Of a DNA stretch of 64,000 bases, positions 48,720 to 58,047 are shown in pieces (within the stretch, counting starts at the first letter, position 1; each line of letters begins with the position of its first letter). Made by a program: the position numbers and the translations under genes. Source of the DNA: a virus; IMG/VR virus record IMGVR_UViG_3300049846_001717, positions 1 through 64,000 of that record; one strand, written 5' to 3'. Under the pieces are notes generated by a model. That model had not been told where the DNA came from. It did not search any database and saw only the letters and a program-made list of their open reading frames with translations.

Positions 48720-49549
48720 TACGCCAACGTCTTGAATCGAGTTTTGATCTCACGAACCGTGTCAGCGAAATTCGGCTGTTTGTCCGGTTCGGGATGCCAA
48801 CAAATGTTACGTTCGATCAGATTGTATTCTTCCACGATTCGAGCACCGGGAATCGATGATCCATCGGGATTGTGATCTCGACCCAACAACCAGATATGAT
48901 CGGCAACTGACACGGCGGCCGTAACGTCGTGGGTGACCACAACAATCGTGTTGAAATCCGCAACGTTACCTAGTGCATGGATCATATCCATAACCTGTCG
49001 TTGAACAATCAAGTCCAGTCCAGAAAACGGTTCGTCCATGGACAAGAAATGTTCGGAACACATCATCTGCTGGGCGATGGACACTCGTTGGCGCTGACCA
49101 CCCGACAACTGTGCCGGATATACGTCTCGCTTATCGGTCAGTCCAAATCGTTCAAGGAACGATTGAATTTTGTCTCGAAGCGCCGCGCCCTTCAATCCTG
49201 CTTGTGCACCAGCAATAGCAAGATTGTCATAGACTGTACGCCAATCGAACAACAGATAATTCTGTGGCACCTTGCCAACGAGGCCTGCTCGTACCGGCAC
49301 GCCGTCCGGTCCCAACAAGACTTCACCCGATGTGGGCGCCCGAAGACCCGTGAGTACCTGTAATAGCTGGGTTTTGCCGATGCCACTGGGTCCGAGCAAT
49401 CCAATGATCTGTCCTTGTGCCATGTCCGGCCGTTTGATATCCCGAACGGTTAGATTGACATCACGAAGGATCGGATTACCACCCAACGTCAAATTGACAT
49501 TGCGGACTTGGAGAATGGTGGCGTCATATTTGTATGCAAAGTCACTCAT
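48719..49549 (-). CDS. ABC transporter ATPase, nitrate/taurine (SsuB/TauB) type
   Basis: A 276-residue protein with Walker A GPSGIGKT, signature LSGGQRQRVSIAQQ, Walker B FLSMDEPFSG and H-loop VVVTHDVTA. It powers an importer of the sulfonate/nitrate type. Genes for the permease, a periplasmic protein and coiled-coil proteins precede it on the strand. Such a full set in a phage is unusual. Confidence 0.9.
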   Translation of the reverse strand: MSDFAYKYDATILQVRNVNLTLGGNPILRDVNLTVRDIKRPDMAQGQIIGLLGPSGIGKTQLLQVLTGLRAPTSGEVLLGPDGVPVRAGLVGKVPQNYLLFDWRTVYDNLAIAGAQAGLKGAALRDKIQSFLERFGLTDKRDVYPAQLSGGQRQRVSIAQQMMCSEHFLSMDEPFSGLDLIVQRQVMDMIHALGNVADFNTIVVVTHDVTAAVSVADHIWLLGRDHNPDGSSIPGARIVEEYNLIERNICWHPEPDKQPNFADTVREIKTRFKTLA

Positions 49550-49550
49550 A

Positions 49551-50342
49551 TTACTTACGTCCTGCTGTAGTTAGTGACGCGTGTGGACAGAGTTGCCGTT
49601 TGAGATAGACGAAGAATCCATCCTGCAACAAGCCGAACAATAGAAACATGAGTTGAATGGCGAAGATGATTTCGAGATTCAAATGTCGTTCTTGATTTGC
49701 AAGAACCACACCTACACCACCCTCGTATCGAACCAATACCTCAACACTGGTCAACATCATCCAGACCATTGCGGCATTGCCTCGAATCAAGTCAAGCATT
49801 TTGTCCAGTGTGCCTAGTACGAGAACTTCCCACACAATATGCCACTCCGACATGCGAAGGGTTCGGGCGTGTTCGAATCGTTCAGTCGGCACATTTTGAA
49901 GTACATCATCCACCGACGGCAACAGGAATACGACACCGAAGAAGGTCAGAAGGAAGATTTTCAACTCATGTCCGTCGGCCGCGAGGAAATTAAAGAGCAA
50001 TCCAAGGCCTGCCATTGCGAGAAATCGACCCAGCGAAATGGCTTTGACAATCGGACGAAACACTGGCAGTGCCGTAAGATACCCGAGCGCCAGTGAAATA
50101 CCAACGACAAGGCCCACCGCTTCGAAATTTGTCCATAGACTACTGAGCATGGACGCGGCGAAGCTCGTGTTATCCAGTTCAAGACTCCATAACTGAGTCC
50201 ATGTAACGAGAATGGCCCACGGAGACGGAAAAATCGCCGGGAGCAACGTCCAGGCCAGCAGAAATGCGGCCAGCTCGACCATGGCGATCTTAGTGAATGT
50301 TACTTTGTTGATGCTTTGATTTGGAACAAACCATCCACGCAT
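49551..50342 (-). CDS. ABC transporter permease
   Basis: About 263 residues from ATG at 50342 (a longer frame begins at 50393). Membrane helices include LAAFLLAWTLLPAIF, AVGLVVGISLALGYLTALPV, LGRFLAMAGLGLLFNFLA and IFAIQLMFLLFGLL. The loop FEHARTLRMSEWHIVWEVLVLG carries the EAA motif that docks to the ATPase. It lies 2 nt from the ATPase gene. Confidence 0.85.
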   Translation of the reverse strand: MRGWFVPNQSINKVTFTKIAMVELAAFLLAWTLLPAIFPSPWAILVTWTQLWSLELDNTSFAASMLSSLWTNFEAVGLVVGISLALGYLTALPVFRPIVKAISLGRFLAMAGLGLLFNFLAADGHELKIFLLTFFGVVFLLPSVDDVLQNVPTERFEHARTLRMSEWHIVWEVLVLGTLDKMLDLIRGNAAMVWMMLTSVEVLVRYEGGVGVVLANQERHLNLEIIFAIQLMFLLFGLLQDGFFVYLKRQLCPHASLTTAGRK

Positions 50343-50405
50343 TATGAAACTCGGAATGAGGCGGTGTAGTGGGGCCGTGGAATACGACCCCACTCACCAA
50401 CCAGT

Positions 50406-52223
50406 TTACTTGCCTTCGCCGATGACGATTTCGACACGGCGATTGAGAGCACGACCCTCGCTGGTGTTGTTGTCAGCACGCGGCGCACGTGATCCCATAC
50501 CAAGAGCACGGAGTCGGCCCGGCGGGAAGTCCGACGGCGACTTCTGTTCCAACCACTCCTGTACCGCATTGGCACGAAGCTGTGACAACGCCTCGTTCGT
50601 CGCATCACTGCCCACATTATCCGTGTGTCCGTTGATCTGGACATAGGAACCACGTGCGATAACCAAATGATTGTACAGTTCATTCAATACACGGATCGAC
50701 TGCGGCGTGAATTCTGCCGATCCGGTTCGGAACGTGATGGTATACGAACCACGAGCGAACACATTGGTCATCTGTGCGGCGCCTGAGTACGTAACCTGTT
50801 CGGCCGAGGCGGTAACCGTCGGCGTCATGGCACGCGCCGCATTCACCGCGCCGAGATAGACCACCGATTCCAACGGTGGATAACTCGGATACAAATTCGG
50901 ATACTGCTGAACTACGATATCACCGAACGTAATGTAGGTCGCGGCGAACGAACCATTACGAAGACCCGTCTCCAGGCCGAAGGCATCGATGTTGTCCGCG
51001 AGATTGGCAACACGACTTCCGCCGAGTTCCACCATCAATCCCTGTACGTCCTTCTCTACGACGCCCTTGAAATACTTCTCCCAATACTTGTAATCATTTT
51101 CGGCGTAAAGGGCGGCCGACGCCTTCATTGCGGCCGTGAGAGCGGACGGATAGGCATTGATCTGATCCGCGGCTTCCCACGTTGCGGCCAACATTTCGGC
51201 CACCGCCTGAGTATTCTCCACCGCCACCTTACGGATCATAATGACCGTAGTCGGCATCTGCAACGTCCACTGACGGGTAGACGCGATATTCACCAGTCCA
51301 CCCTTTTGACGGGCCACATTCACATCGCCCGGCGTCCACGTTACCGTGCCGTCAACACAAACACGCTTCCGTTCACCGGTACGCTTACCTTCCCGTACCA
51401 CAGGACGTTCTTCGCAGTAGCCAGCAATGTACTTGGCCGGCGCATCAAGGAAGTCCTTCGCGTTGACCCAGTTCACAGCGTCCGGATCATAGGTGGTCAT
51501 GTCCGGGTTGTTTCGAAGGTCATTTGCCTGACTATATCGCATTGCGATATTCCAGTCACCATCGGGTACATAACCCGAAATCAATGCACCACGCATCGAC
51601 TGTGGATTATCACGCCAAATCTGCGGTCCCATCAACTTGTCTTCACCGTGTGAGTAGCCGATGATACCAACAACATTGGCTACGTATTCCGGTCCAATCT
51701 TCTCCAACTGTGGATTGATGCCAGCAAGAAAAGCGCCGGCACCGTCACCCATGATGGTGACAAACGCCACACCATCCGACTGCGCGGCCCGACCTGCTTC
51801 GAGATCGGTCGCGTACTTCAATAGATCCTGCTGCATCTTCGCGACGTCATCCTGTCGGCGGAGAGACACGTTGACTCCTCGACGTTCGGCGATACTACCC
51901 TTCATCGGCACCGCGCCACCAAGGGCACCGATGAGTGCAGCGTTGCCGTTCCACGCCCAGATTTCACCAGGAATACGAGGCGTGGATAGAGCCGCCGGCA
52001 CCGAGCTTGGGAGCGGGAGCTGTGCGACCTGTGGTCGGACTCGACGAGTCGTGCCTGAATCGGTCAACGCCTCGGCCGCGATACGGTTCGGCACCAGCGA
52101 TGCCATGGTCTGTCCAAGGTATCCGCGTTCCGCGCCGAACTTGATACCGGCGCCGATGAGGGCGAGGACGGCGATGAGCCCAAGATTCTTGAGCAACTTG
52201 TGAGCCTTCGGAGTTAATGCCAT
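50406..52223 (-). CDS. Periplasmic ABC-binding-like protein fused to OmpA domain
   Basis: A 605-residue protein. An N-terminal membrane anchor (LGLIAVLALIGAGIKFGAE) leads to a domain of about 350 residues like sulfonate/nitrate-binding proteins (TVIMIRKVAVENTQAVAEML). The last 110 residues are an OmpA-like peptidoglycan-binding domain (ITFRTGSAEFTPQSIRVLNE, INGHTDNVGSDATNEALSQL, RALNRRVEIVI). The fusion would hold a substrate-binding protein at the cell wall next to the phage permease. Confidence 0.85.
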   Translation of the reverse strand: MALTPKAHKLLKNLGLIAVLALIGAGIKFGAERGYLGQTMASLVPNRIAAEALTDSGTTRRVRPQVAQLPLPSSVPAALSTPRIPGEIWAWNGNAALIGALGGAVPMKGSIAERRGVNVSLRRQDDVAKMQQDLLKYATDLEAGRAAQSDGVAFVTIMGDGAGAFLAGINPQLEKIGPEYVANVVGIIGYSHGEDKLMGPQIWRDNPQSMRGALISGYVPDGDWNIAMRYSQANDLRNNPDMTTYDPDAVNWVNAKDFLDAPAKYIAGYCEERPVVREGKRTGERKRVCVDGTVTWTPGDVNVARQKGGLVNIASTRQWTLQMPTTVIMIRKVAVENTQAVAEMLAATWEAADQINAYPSALTAAMKASAALYAENDYKYWEKYFKGVVEKDVQGLMVELGGSRVANLADNIDAFGLETGLRNGSFAATYITFGDIVVQQYPNLYPSYPPLESVVYLGAVNAARAMTPTVTASAEQVTYSGAAQMTNVFARGSYTITFRTGSAEFTPQSIRVLNELYNHLVIARGSYVQINGHTDNVGSDATNEALSQLRANAVQEWLEQKSPSDFPPGRLRALGMGSRAPRADNNTSEGRALNRRVEIVIGEGK

Positions 52224-52253
52224 TTGAAACTGTTCTCCTATTGGAGTGAAAGA

Positions 52254-53252
52254 TTACTTCTTGACGGAAAGGAAATCGGAAAGTGCTGCGTCCGGAGTTG
52301 ATACAACCAACTGGGCAGGAACATTCGACGGGGTTCCGGCAGTCAGGAGACCCTGACTTCCCATCGTACCCAACTGCTTCTTAAGGTCGGCAAGACCTTC
52401 GTTACGAAGGGCTCGCTTGTTCAGGTCAATAGACCCAGCGGCCGTTCGTGACGTTTCTACGAGGATTTCGAGCTTCGCACGCTTCTCATTGTACTGCGTA
52501 CGGATTCGATCGGTCGCGGCGTCATACATTTCACGCTTGGCACCACCCGCAAGAACGGCCGAGATCTTGTTGTTCGCGGAACCCATCGCCTGGGCCGCCG
52601 CATGTCGCTGCGTCTCCAGCTGAACCTGTGTCTTGGTCGTGCTGATTTCGTAGTCCACACGCTTCAGCGCTTCGATGAGGTCTGCAATACCACTGTCCAG
52701 ATCGACGCTCATTTCGGCCAGTTCATCACTGGCTCGCTTGATGGCCGCGGCGTTTTCCAACGCGGCGTTCACCGAGAGGTCTTCTTCCACCGATGTACCA
52801 GCAGCGGCGTGATCGCGAATGCCGGCTTCGGCCTGACTCTGATATTCCTTGATATTCTTCCGATACGCGGCGACCTGCATATCCAACGTACGCTTGGCGC
52901 CCTGTACTTCGGAAATCGCTTCCACCAACTTCGCCCGCTGGTCGATGGCGAACGCAAGGAAGGACTGCATGATGGACACCGGGTCCAAATCAATGACGAG
53001 ACTCGTCATCCATCGGCTGATCATCTGAAAGAGATACCAGGCCGTGTCACTTGTCACGATCTTGTAAATCAGACCCAGTCCCGCCAACAGACCACCCAAC
53101 ATATAGATGTTGGTGGCGGCGGTGATGAGAATCGGAAATACGAGATTGATCAATAGTGCGGCCGGTACGGCTAACACAGCGAGTAGAATGTAACCCGCTT
53201 TACCTTCCGGACGCTTCCAAAAGGACGTAGTGTTCGTATCAGAAGTGTTCAT
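52254..53252 (-). CDS. Membrane protein with long coiled coil
   Basis: A 332-residue protein. Membrane segments at about 19-38 (AGYILLAVLAVPAALLINLV) and 40-65 lead to a helical, Ala/Glu-rich coiled coil (LVEAISEVQGAKRTLDMQVA). It resembles envelope-stress (PspA-like) or scaffold proteins in overall shape. It overlaps the next gene by 4 nt and probably partners the ABC cassette. Confidence 0.7.
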   Translation of the reverse strand: MNTSDTNTTSFWKRPEGKAGYILLAVLAVPAALLINLVFPILITAATNIYMLGGLLAGLGLIYKIVTSDTAWYLFQMISRWMTSLVIDLDPVSIMQSFLAFAIDQRAKLVEAISEVQGAKRTLDMQVAAYRKNIKEYQSQAEAGIRDHAAAGTSVEEDLSVNAALENAAAIKRASDELAEMSVDLDSGIADLIEALKRVDYEISTTKTQVQLETQRHAAAQAMGSANNKISAVLAGGAKREMYDAATDRIRTQYNEKRAKLEILVETSRTAAGSIDLNKRALRNEGLADLKKQLGTMGSQGLLTAGTPSNVPAQLVVSTPDAALSDFLSVKK

Positions 53253-53872
53253 GAAATGAGATTGGCTGAAATGAGGTCGCGGTCGTGTTCAAGTTGAGAC
53301 GCCACTACATTCGCCGCCATCTGTAGTTGCGCTTGTTTCGTACGAAGTTCAGCATCGATCGATTGACGCTGGGATTCTGCCGTAGCCACCTTCACTCGAA
53401 GTTCGGTGATGGCCACTTCCAACTTTGCCCGTTCTGCGTTCAACGTATTGATTTCGGTGGTCTTCGCCGTAATCTGGTCGGTCAGTAGATTGGACAAACT
53501 GGACTGTAGATGTTCCGTTGCTGACTTCAGCAACCGGATTCGATCGGTGACCGAATCGAGAATCTGTTGTGCCGTGAGCGATCGGAGGCGCATCACGCTC
53601 TTCATCGCGGTTCGTGCTCGGACATTTGGATCGGCGATGTCCTGTGCCAGATCACCATTCATCGTGACGAAATCGGTATATCCGGGAACCGAAGACTGAT
53701 TGATCTTGTCTTGGATGATTCGTAGCGCCCGGTCATCCATTGGAACACTAGACGTCGTTGCGGCCGTTACCGTTGGCGGTAACGTCGAGGAAGGAATAGA
53801 CGAAACAGGCTTCGGAGCCGGCACATCATCCGTCACTAATCCCTGATCACGAAGAAAATCTCTGATACCCAT
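53249..53872 (-). CDS. Coiled-coil protein of the ABC cassette
   Basis: A 207-residue protein: Pro/Thr-rich N-terminus, then a long coiled coil (EINTLNAERAKLEVAITELR). It overlaps the membrane coiled-coil gene. It is the first gene after the intergenic inverted repeat, so it may be under its control. Confidence 0.65.
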   Translation of the reverse strand: MGIRDFLRDQGLVTDDVPAPKPVSSIPSSTLPPTVTAATTSSVPMDDRALRIIQDKINQSSVPGYTDFVTMNGDLAQDIADPNVRARTAMKSVMRLRSLTAQQILDSVTDRIRLLKSATEHLQSSLSNLLTDQITAKTTEINTLNAERAKLEVAITELRVKVATAESQRQSIDAELRTKQAQLQMAANVVASQLEHDRDLISANLIS

Positions 53873-53893
53873 ATAACTCGTTGTTGAAGTGAA

Positions 53894-54119
53894 TCATGTA
53901 AAACTGAGTGATCCGACTATACTGTAGTGTTGTGAGCAAGCGACGGTTCAAAAATCAACAGTCAACATGCAAATGACAATGTCAGTATACGGAAAAACCC
54001 CGTGTCAATCAAAATCTGAGTGATGGGATACTCGTAGGTCAACGACATTCCGCCTCGAATATTTAAGAGCCGTTGCTCTCCAAGACTGCAATACACCCGA
54101 ATCACTCAGTTTTACATGA
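53894..54119 (-). promoter_or_regulatory. Regulatory region with inverted repeats before the ABC cassette
   Basis: A perfect 19-bp inverted repeat (53894-53912 and 54101-54119, containing ATCACTCAGTTTTACATGA) flanks about 190 nt. A third ATCACTCAGATTT copy lies near 54011. TTGACA with TATACT-like bases lies between on the minus strand, though at short spacing. The repeats may be operator sites. Confidence 0.5.
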
Positions 54120-54121
54120 CG

Positions 54122-54703
54122 TTAGATCATGCGTTCGGCTTGAAGTACCGCCAATTCCGCATCGGATAGCAGAATGGTTGTAGTCGCGTTGAGAGACTCC
54201 AACGCATCCTGCAACAGATCAATGTTCTTTTGTAGAGTGTGTGCCATTTCCGCCGCAGCGTTGATGGTGTCCTGTGACAGGACCGAATACGACGCAATTT
54301 CCGGCGATGCGCCGTAGGATAGGGACTGGGCATTTCGGGCAGCTTCAACGCGAGCGCGGAGCTGTTCTTCGGTCGGCACCACTGATGCCATAGCGAGGGA
54401 CCGATACGTGGCCAGGCGACCCGCAAGAGCGGCCTGACGCGTGAGAAGGTCCGTAATGCCTGAGGTGGCATTGGCCTGACCAATTTTGATACGAACGATT
54501 TCCAACGTGGAACTGAGCGTCTCGTACTGCGCGATCGCCGCACGATGCTTTTCTTCGGCCTCACGAACCTGTGTTAGAAAATCAGGATCGTGGATATTGA
54601 ACCGGACCATCGACGACTGCGACTCACGTTGCAGTTCCTGCAGACGAGCGGCAATACGGTTACGAATCTTGGCGGCGCGGCGGAGCGAAACGGTCTGTGT
54701 CAT
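54122..54703 (-). CDS. Coiled-coil hypothetical protein
   Basis: A 193-residue, almost fully helical protein (SLRRAAKIRNRIAARLQELQ, LEIVRIKIGQANATSG). It resembles the coiled-coil genes of the ABC cassette, which lies beyond the inverted repeat. No family is recognised. Confidence 0.6.
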   Translation of the reverse strand: MTQTVSLRRAAKIRNRIAARLQELQRESQSSMVRFNIHDPDFLTQVREAEEKHRAAIAQYETLSSTLEIVRIKIGQANATSGITDLLTRQAALAGRLATYRSLAMASVVPTEEQLRARVEAARNAQSLSYGASPEIASYSVLSQDTINAAAEMAHTLQKNIDLLQDALESLNATTTILLSDAELAVLQAERMI

Positions 54704-54803
54704 GAAACCTGTTGGGTTGATGTTGCGGATTGTGGTTCGAATGATTGAAGTCTAGTACCGAACGTCTAGAAAATCAAGTCCCTTCTAACTGTACACATTG
54801 TGT

Positions 54804-54962
54804 CTATTTGAGCTGTTTTAACCATTTCAGTACAATAGCCCGAGCTACTTCTCTGGTCAAATCATATTTGGCCTGTAACGCACACCGGAGCGTGCCTACG
54901 GTAAGCTTTTCAGATGCGTGCAAGTTATCCAAAAACTCGAAGTATTGTGTATCGGTGTTCAT
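54804..54962 (-). CDS. Small hypothetical protein
   Basis: 52 residues (MNTDTQYFEFLDNLHASEKL...) with a helix-rich sequence. It follows the metallopeptidase-like gene by 7 nt. No family is recognised. Confidence 0.55.
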   Translation of the reverse strand: MNTDTQYFEFLDNLHASEKLTVGTLRCALQAKYDLTREVARAIVLKWLKQLK

Positions 54963-54969
54963 ACAAGAC

Positions 54970-55284
54970 TCAGTTGGAAATATTGTCAGCCAATCTGCAC
55001 AGAATGTTTCGAACCTGTCGTGGGGTCAACTTGGCAACGATTTTGCTTTCCATACGAAGGATCCACGCTTCCGATGCCTCAGGATAGAAATAGTGCAGCG
55101 TTTCATGTACTAGGGTAGAAATAATCTCATCCCGTGGATCAAGCCAGATTTCCGTTGGGAAAATATTCGTATAAACGTGGCCCCGAGAATTTCGCATCTT
55201 TCGGAACGATATTTTATGACCGTCGGCCAGAAATCTATACAGCCGTTGTGTATATCGATCGACATAAGGCTTGGTTACCGTCAT
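54970..55284 (-). CDS. Putative zinc metallopeptidase (HExxH)
   Basis: 104 residues from ATG at 55284 (SD GGAG). STLVHETLHYFYPEASEAWI contains HExxH with a downstream Glu, a zinc-peptidase site of the SprT/M78 kind. A longer frame upstream could add a short signal, including a Cys, but lacks an SD. Confidence 0.6.
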   Translation of the reverse strand: MTVTKPYVDRYTQRLYRFLADGHKISFRKMRNSRGHVYTNIFPTEIWLDPRDEIISTLVHETLHYFYPEASEAWILRMESKIVAKLTPRQVRNILCRLADNISN

Positions 55285-55595
55285 GGACGAATCTCCGGAA
55301 GAAGAACAGCCCATAGATATCAGTGGTCCAGCCTTACCACCCAAAGTAGTAAAATCTACTATCAGATTGTACAAATTCTAGAGAATTGTGCCTCACAGAG
55401 GTTTTAACTCTTTATCGGTGGTCTTTAATGTATGGAGAGTTGTTGGAATGTTAGCACATTCTTTCTTTGGCCGCACCTTTCTTTCTTGGAGCCGGGAAAG
55501 ACGCGCAGGCGGGAGTCGAGAATGTAAGAACTCAATATTACATACTCGGAACCGGCCACAAACAAAGCGTCTAGAACGTAAGTTGTGGTTATGTT
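55285..55595. other. Intergenic, no gene called
   Basis: About 310 nt. A + strand frame (55388-55612) has odd Arg/Ser-rich composition and no SD, and no minus frame is credible. I see no clear feature here. Confidence 0.4.
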
Positions 55596-55862
55596 TTAGT
55601 GCAACTGGCTAACTTCGGACCGCATCCACAATGACCATCCAGCGTCGGGAATCTTCACCGACCATAAGGTATCATCGTGTGTGGACCGGGACCAGCCATC
55701 CAGCGCCGGTAGAATCGTGGCGACCTCATCGGTCCACGCGTGTTCCACCAGCCATTCGTTCATATGGTGTACCAACTTACTACGGGTCGGGGCCACAAAT
55801 GTTTCCGTGGTGCCGTCCTGATGTACAGCGCCGCCGACATAGATACGTTGGGTTTCAGTCAT
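55596..55862 (-). CDS. Small hypothetical protein
   Basis: 88 residues from ATG at 55862 (MTETQRIYVGGAVHQDGTTE...); the earlier ATG overlaps the previous gene. Trp-rich C-terminal half (GWSLWMRSEVSQLH). No family is recognised. Confidence 0.55.
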   Translation of the reverse strand: MTETQRIYVGGAVHQDGTTETFVAPTRSKLVHHMNEWLVEHAWTDEVATILPALDGWSRSTHDDTLWSVKIPDAGWSLWMRSEVSQLH

Positions 55863-55867
55863 ATCAG

Positions 55868-56245
55868 TTACTTCTGCCAATTTTCGGTGGGTTCATCATC
55901 GTCCTCATCCGGCATTTGCATGATTTTGTCGAACACAGATTGAATCGTTTCGATCTCATCTTTACTGAGCGGACCATCCGGATCGGCAGACATTTGTTGT
56001 AACAGCTCGTCAAAGCTGTTCGCTTGGTATTTGCCGTCAGCACTACGCCAGATTTTGGTATTTGCGCCATTCAGCTCCATACCAACGTCCGCAACCAATT
56101 GTTGGGTCAGCATCTCCACGTTCAACAATCGGGAGATGATTTCTGGCGTCTTGGATGTTTCCTTGGACAACAACAGGATAGCGATGAACAACACGCCGAA
56201 TCCAAACAACATCACCATCAGCAATGCTAATGTATCTGTAGACAT
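55868..56245 (-). CDS. Single-span membrane protein
   Basis: A 125-residue protein with an N-terminal helix (LALLMVMLFGFGVLFIAILL) and an acidic tail (MQMPDEDDDEPTENWQK). It is in a run of small membrane proteins at 55.6-58.4 kb, which may form a lysis or superinfection module. Confidence 0.65.
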   Translation of the reverse strand: MSTDTLALLMVMLFGFGVLFIAILLLSKETSKTPEIISRLLNVEMLTQQLVADVGMELNGANTKIWRSADGKYQANSFDELLQQMSADPDGPLSKDEIETIQSVFDKIMQMPDEDDDEPTENWQK

Positions 56246-56282
56246 ATGTCAACCTCGTTGAATTGATGCATATAACTATCAG

Positions 56283-56444
56283 TTACGCTGGGTCAAATAT
56301 GCTGTATAGAATGCGTGTGGCGTAATACGAAATGATGGGTAATACATCTTGCGATGCAAAAACCAGTGGAATGATGATGATCGCGGTTCCCATCCACCAC
56401 AAATTTCGTTGGATAAACGGGCGAGCGGTGGATATAGATACCAT
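56283..56444 (-). CDS. Small membrane protein
   Basis: 53 residues with helices NLWWMGTAIIIIPLVF and VLPIISYYATRIL. SD AAGGAG precedes. Possible holin-like or inner-membrane protein. Confidence 0.6.
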   Translation of the reverse strand: MVSISTARPFIQRNLWWMGTAIIIIPLVFASQDVLPIISYYATRILYSIFDPA

Positions 56445-56447
56445 AGG

Positions 56448-56819
56448 TTACTCCTTGTCGAGAGATTCGTTTGCGATCAACGTTTCAATCTTGGTTTGTA
56501 GGGTTCGCACGGTATCCGTCAACTCGACGATTTTGTGTTCATCCGAGTCGGAGATCGCGTACGCTTCCCAATACTTCTTCTGCCATTTGGCGGCCGCACG
56601 ACGAGCTGCATCAAGTTCATCACGTAATGCATCGACTTCCAATTGATGGGTTTTATCGATTTCTTGACGTAGTGCCGTGATTTCTGACTTATGTTCTTCC
56701 GTTTCTTTCGTCGGTCGTGAGGCGATCCATTTTTCAAAACCTTTGACGATTACTGCGCCAACGGCGGCCGCGATGGCCGCTAACACTTCCGGTGATGCAG
56801 ATTGAAGACTTGACATCAA
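56448..56819 (-). CDS. Membrane-anchored coiled-coil protein
   Basis: A 123-residue protein: hydrophobic segment LAAIAAAVGAVIVKGFEKW, then a long charged helix (TALRQEIDKTHQLEVDALRD). The shape fits a spanin-like or holin-linked protein. A CTATTTATAG motif lies 31 nt upstream. Confidence 0.65.
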   Translation of the reverse strand: MMSSLQSASPEVLAAIAAAVGAVIVKGFEKWIASRPTKETEEHKSEITALRQEIDKTHQLEVDALRDELDAARRAAAKWQKKYWEAYAISDSDEHKIVELTDTVRTLQTKIETLIANESLDKE

Positions 56820-56849
56820 TGGCTCCCATCCATCTGATGAACATAACGT

Positions 56850-56858
56850 CTATAAATA
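56850..56858 (-). promoter_or_regulatory. TATTTATAG motif
   Basis: The minus strand reads TATTTATAG before the gene at 56819. This is the fourth copy of this motif; see 6412, 18646 and 27334. Confidence 0.3.
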
Positions 56859-56898
56859 TCAAAACGTGATAGGAACCCGTAATAACTACTATGAACTA

Positions 56899-57171
56899 CT
56901 ATTCAATAAAATCCGTCACCACACGTGCCGCGGCTTTGCCCACCGTTTTGAATGTGGCGAGTGGTGTTAGTGTGTCGTTGACTTTGCGTCGTGCTTCATA
57001 TTGTCGCTTGCCCACCACTTCAATCGTACCAATTTCCTTGCCATTCAAGAACACCACTCCGGTATTCGGAATGTCCGGTGCGACTTCAATACTCACATGT
57101 AGATGTTCGTAAATGCCATGATCCTTGACCACGCCATATTGAATGTAATGATCTCCAAATTTCTTTAACAT
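56899..57171 (-). CDS. Small hypothetical protein
   Basis: 90 residues (MLKKFGDHYIQYGVVKDHGI...) with beta-type centre (TGVVFLNGKEIGTIEVVGKR). Its start overlaps the stop of the next gene. No family is recognised. Confidence 0.55.
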   Translation of the reverse strand: MLKKFGDHYIQYGVVKDHGIYEHLHVSIEVAPDIPNTGVVFLNGKEIGTIEVVGKRQYEARRKVNDTLTPLATFKTVGKAAARVVTDFIE

Positions 57172-57500
57172 TATGATTTATCCGGAAGAGGAAATAGCCA
57201 CCACATAGTGCCTGCCTTATCAGCGTATGCCCACAGAATCGTGCCGGGCAATTCATATTGAAACACAGGAATTACCTCGGTTGGAATAGAGGGTCTATAG
57301 ATCATACGATTCGATGTATTCAATGGAATGAACCGAGCGAGTTCACCGACATACCATTTACTATGGAGACTTATACGTATGTCTTTTTGTATGCGAACGA
57401 TGGCTGGCAACGGTACTTCGAGGGGAACATCACTGTGGATCATGCTATTGACCAATACATTGATTATATGTTTGGATGAGATCGTATCGAAGGTTGACAT
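57171..57500 (-). CDS. Hypothetical protein
   Basis: 109 residues from ATG at 57500 (MSTFDTISSKHIINVLVNSM...), following a stop by 1 nt; a longer frame starts at 57527. Beta-rich second half (VIPVFQYELPGTILWAYADK). No family is recognised. Confidence 0.55.
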   Translation of the reverse strand: MSTFDTISSKHIINVLVNSMIHSDVPLEVPLPAIVRIQKDIRISLHSKWYVGELARFIPLNTSNRMIYRPSIPTEVIPVFQYELPGTILWAYADKAGTMWWLFPLPDKS

Positions 57501-57501
57501 A

Positions 57502-58047
57502 TCAAATCGCCCCGTCGGTGTCTTCACCCGGCCCGTCCGTCAGATATAGGTCTTCTGGTAACAGGGTACCATCAAGGGCGGATCGCAATGGATTCTGTCG
57601 AGCATCAGTTCGCGTGTTCGTTTGTTTATGTAAGATGTCGAGTGTCGCGGCAGCAATGGAAATCGGATTATCCGACAGCGTCTCCCGGCCGGCGGCCGTA
57701 CGAATCGATTCCACTTCTGCCGCATGTTGAGTTTGTAGTTGATCTAACATCGACTTGGTTATTTTTGAAATATTCGCGCGCAGTTTCTGCTCATGAATTT
57801 TACGAATTGTGTGCATGATGTTCACGGCCACCAAATCAATGGTGAACAATGTCATCAACATAACCATAACAATGGATAACACCGACCGTGGAATGACCGA
57901 CCATGCATAATATATTATATACACTGGCGGCAGAACATACCAAATGGATTGTATGATCAGTTTGGCCCACAACGTGAGATTTTCTTTCCGGGTTTCATGC
58001 GGCCATAGCATAACACGAAGTTCGGGCCACGAGATTCGCAGGTTCAT
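57502..58047 (-). CDS. Membrane protein, two helices
   Basis: A 181-residue protein with membrane helices LIIQSIWYVLPPVYIIYYAW and VLSIVMVMLMTLFTIDLVAV and a cytoplasmic helical tail. It overlaps the next gene upstream by 4 nt. No family is recognised. Confidence 0.65.
   Translation of the reverse strand: MNLRISWPELRVMLWPHETRKENLTLWAKLIIQSIWYVLPPVYIIYYAWSVIPRSVLSIVMVMLMTLFTIDLVAVNIMHTIRKIHEQKLRANISKITKSMLDQLQTQHAAEVESIRTAAGRETLSDNPISIAAATLDILHKQTNTRTDARQNPLRSALDGTLLPEDLYLTDGPGEDTDGAI

Noticed and set aside
55388-55612. Plus-strand frame of 74 codons
   Set aside because: No SD, Arg/Ser-biased composition, wrong strand for the region.
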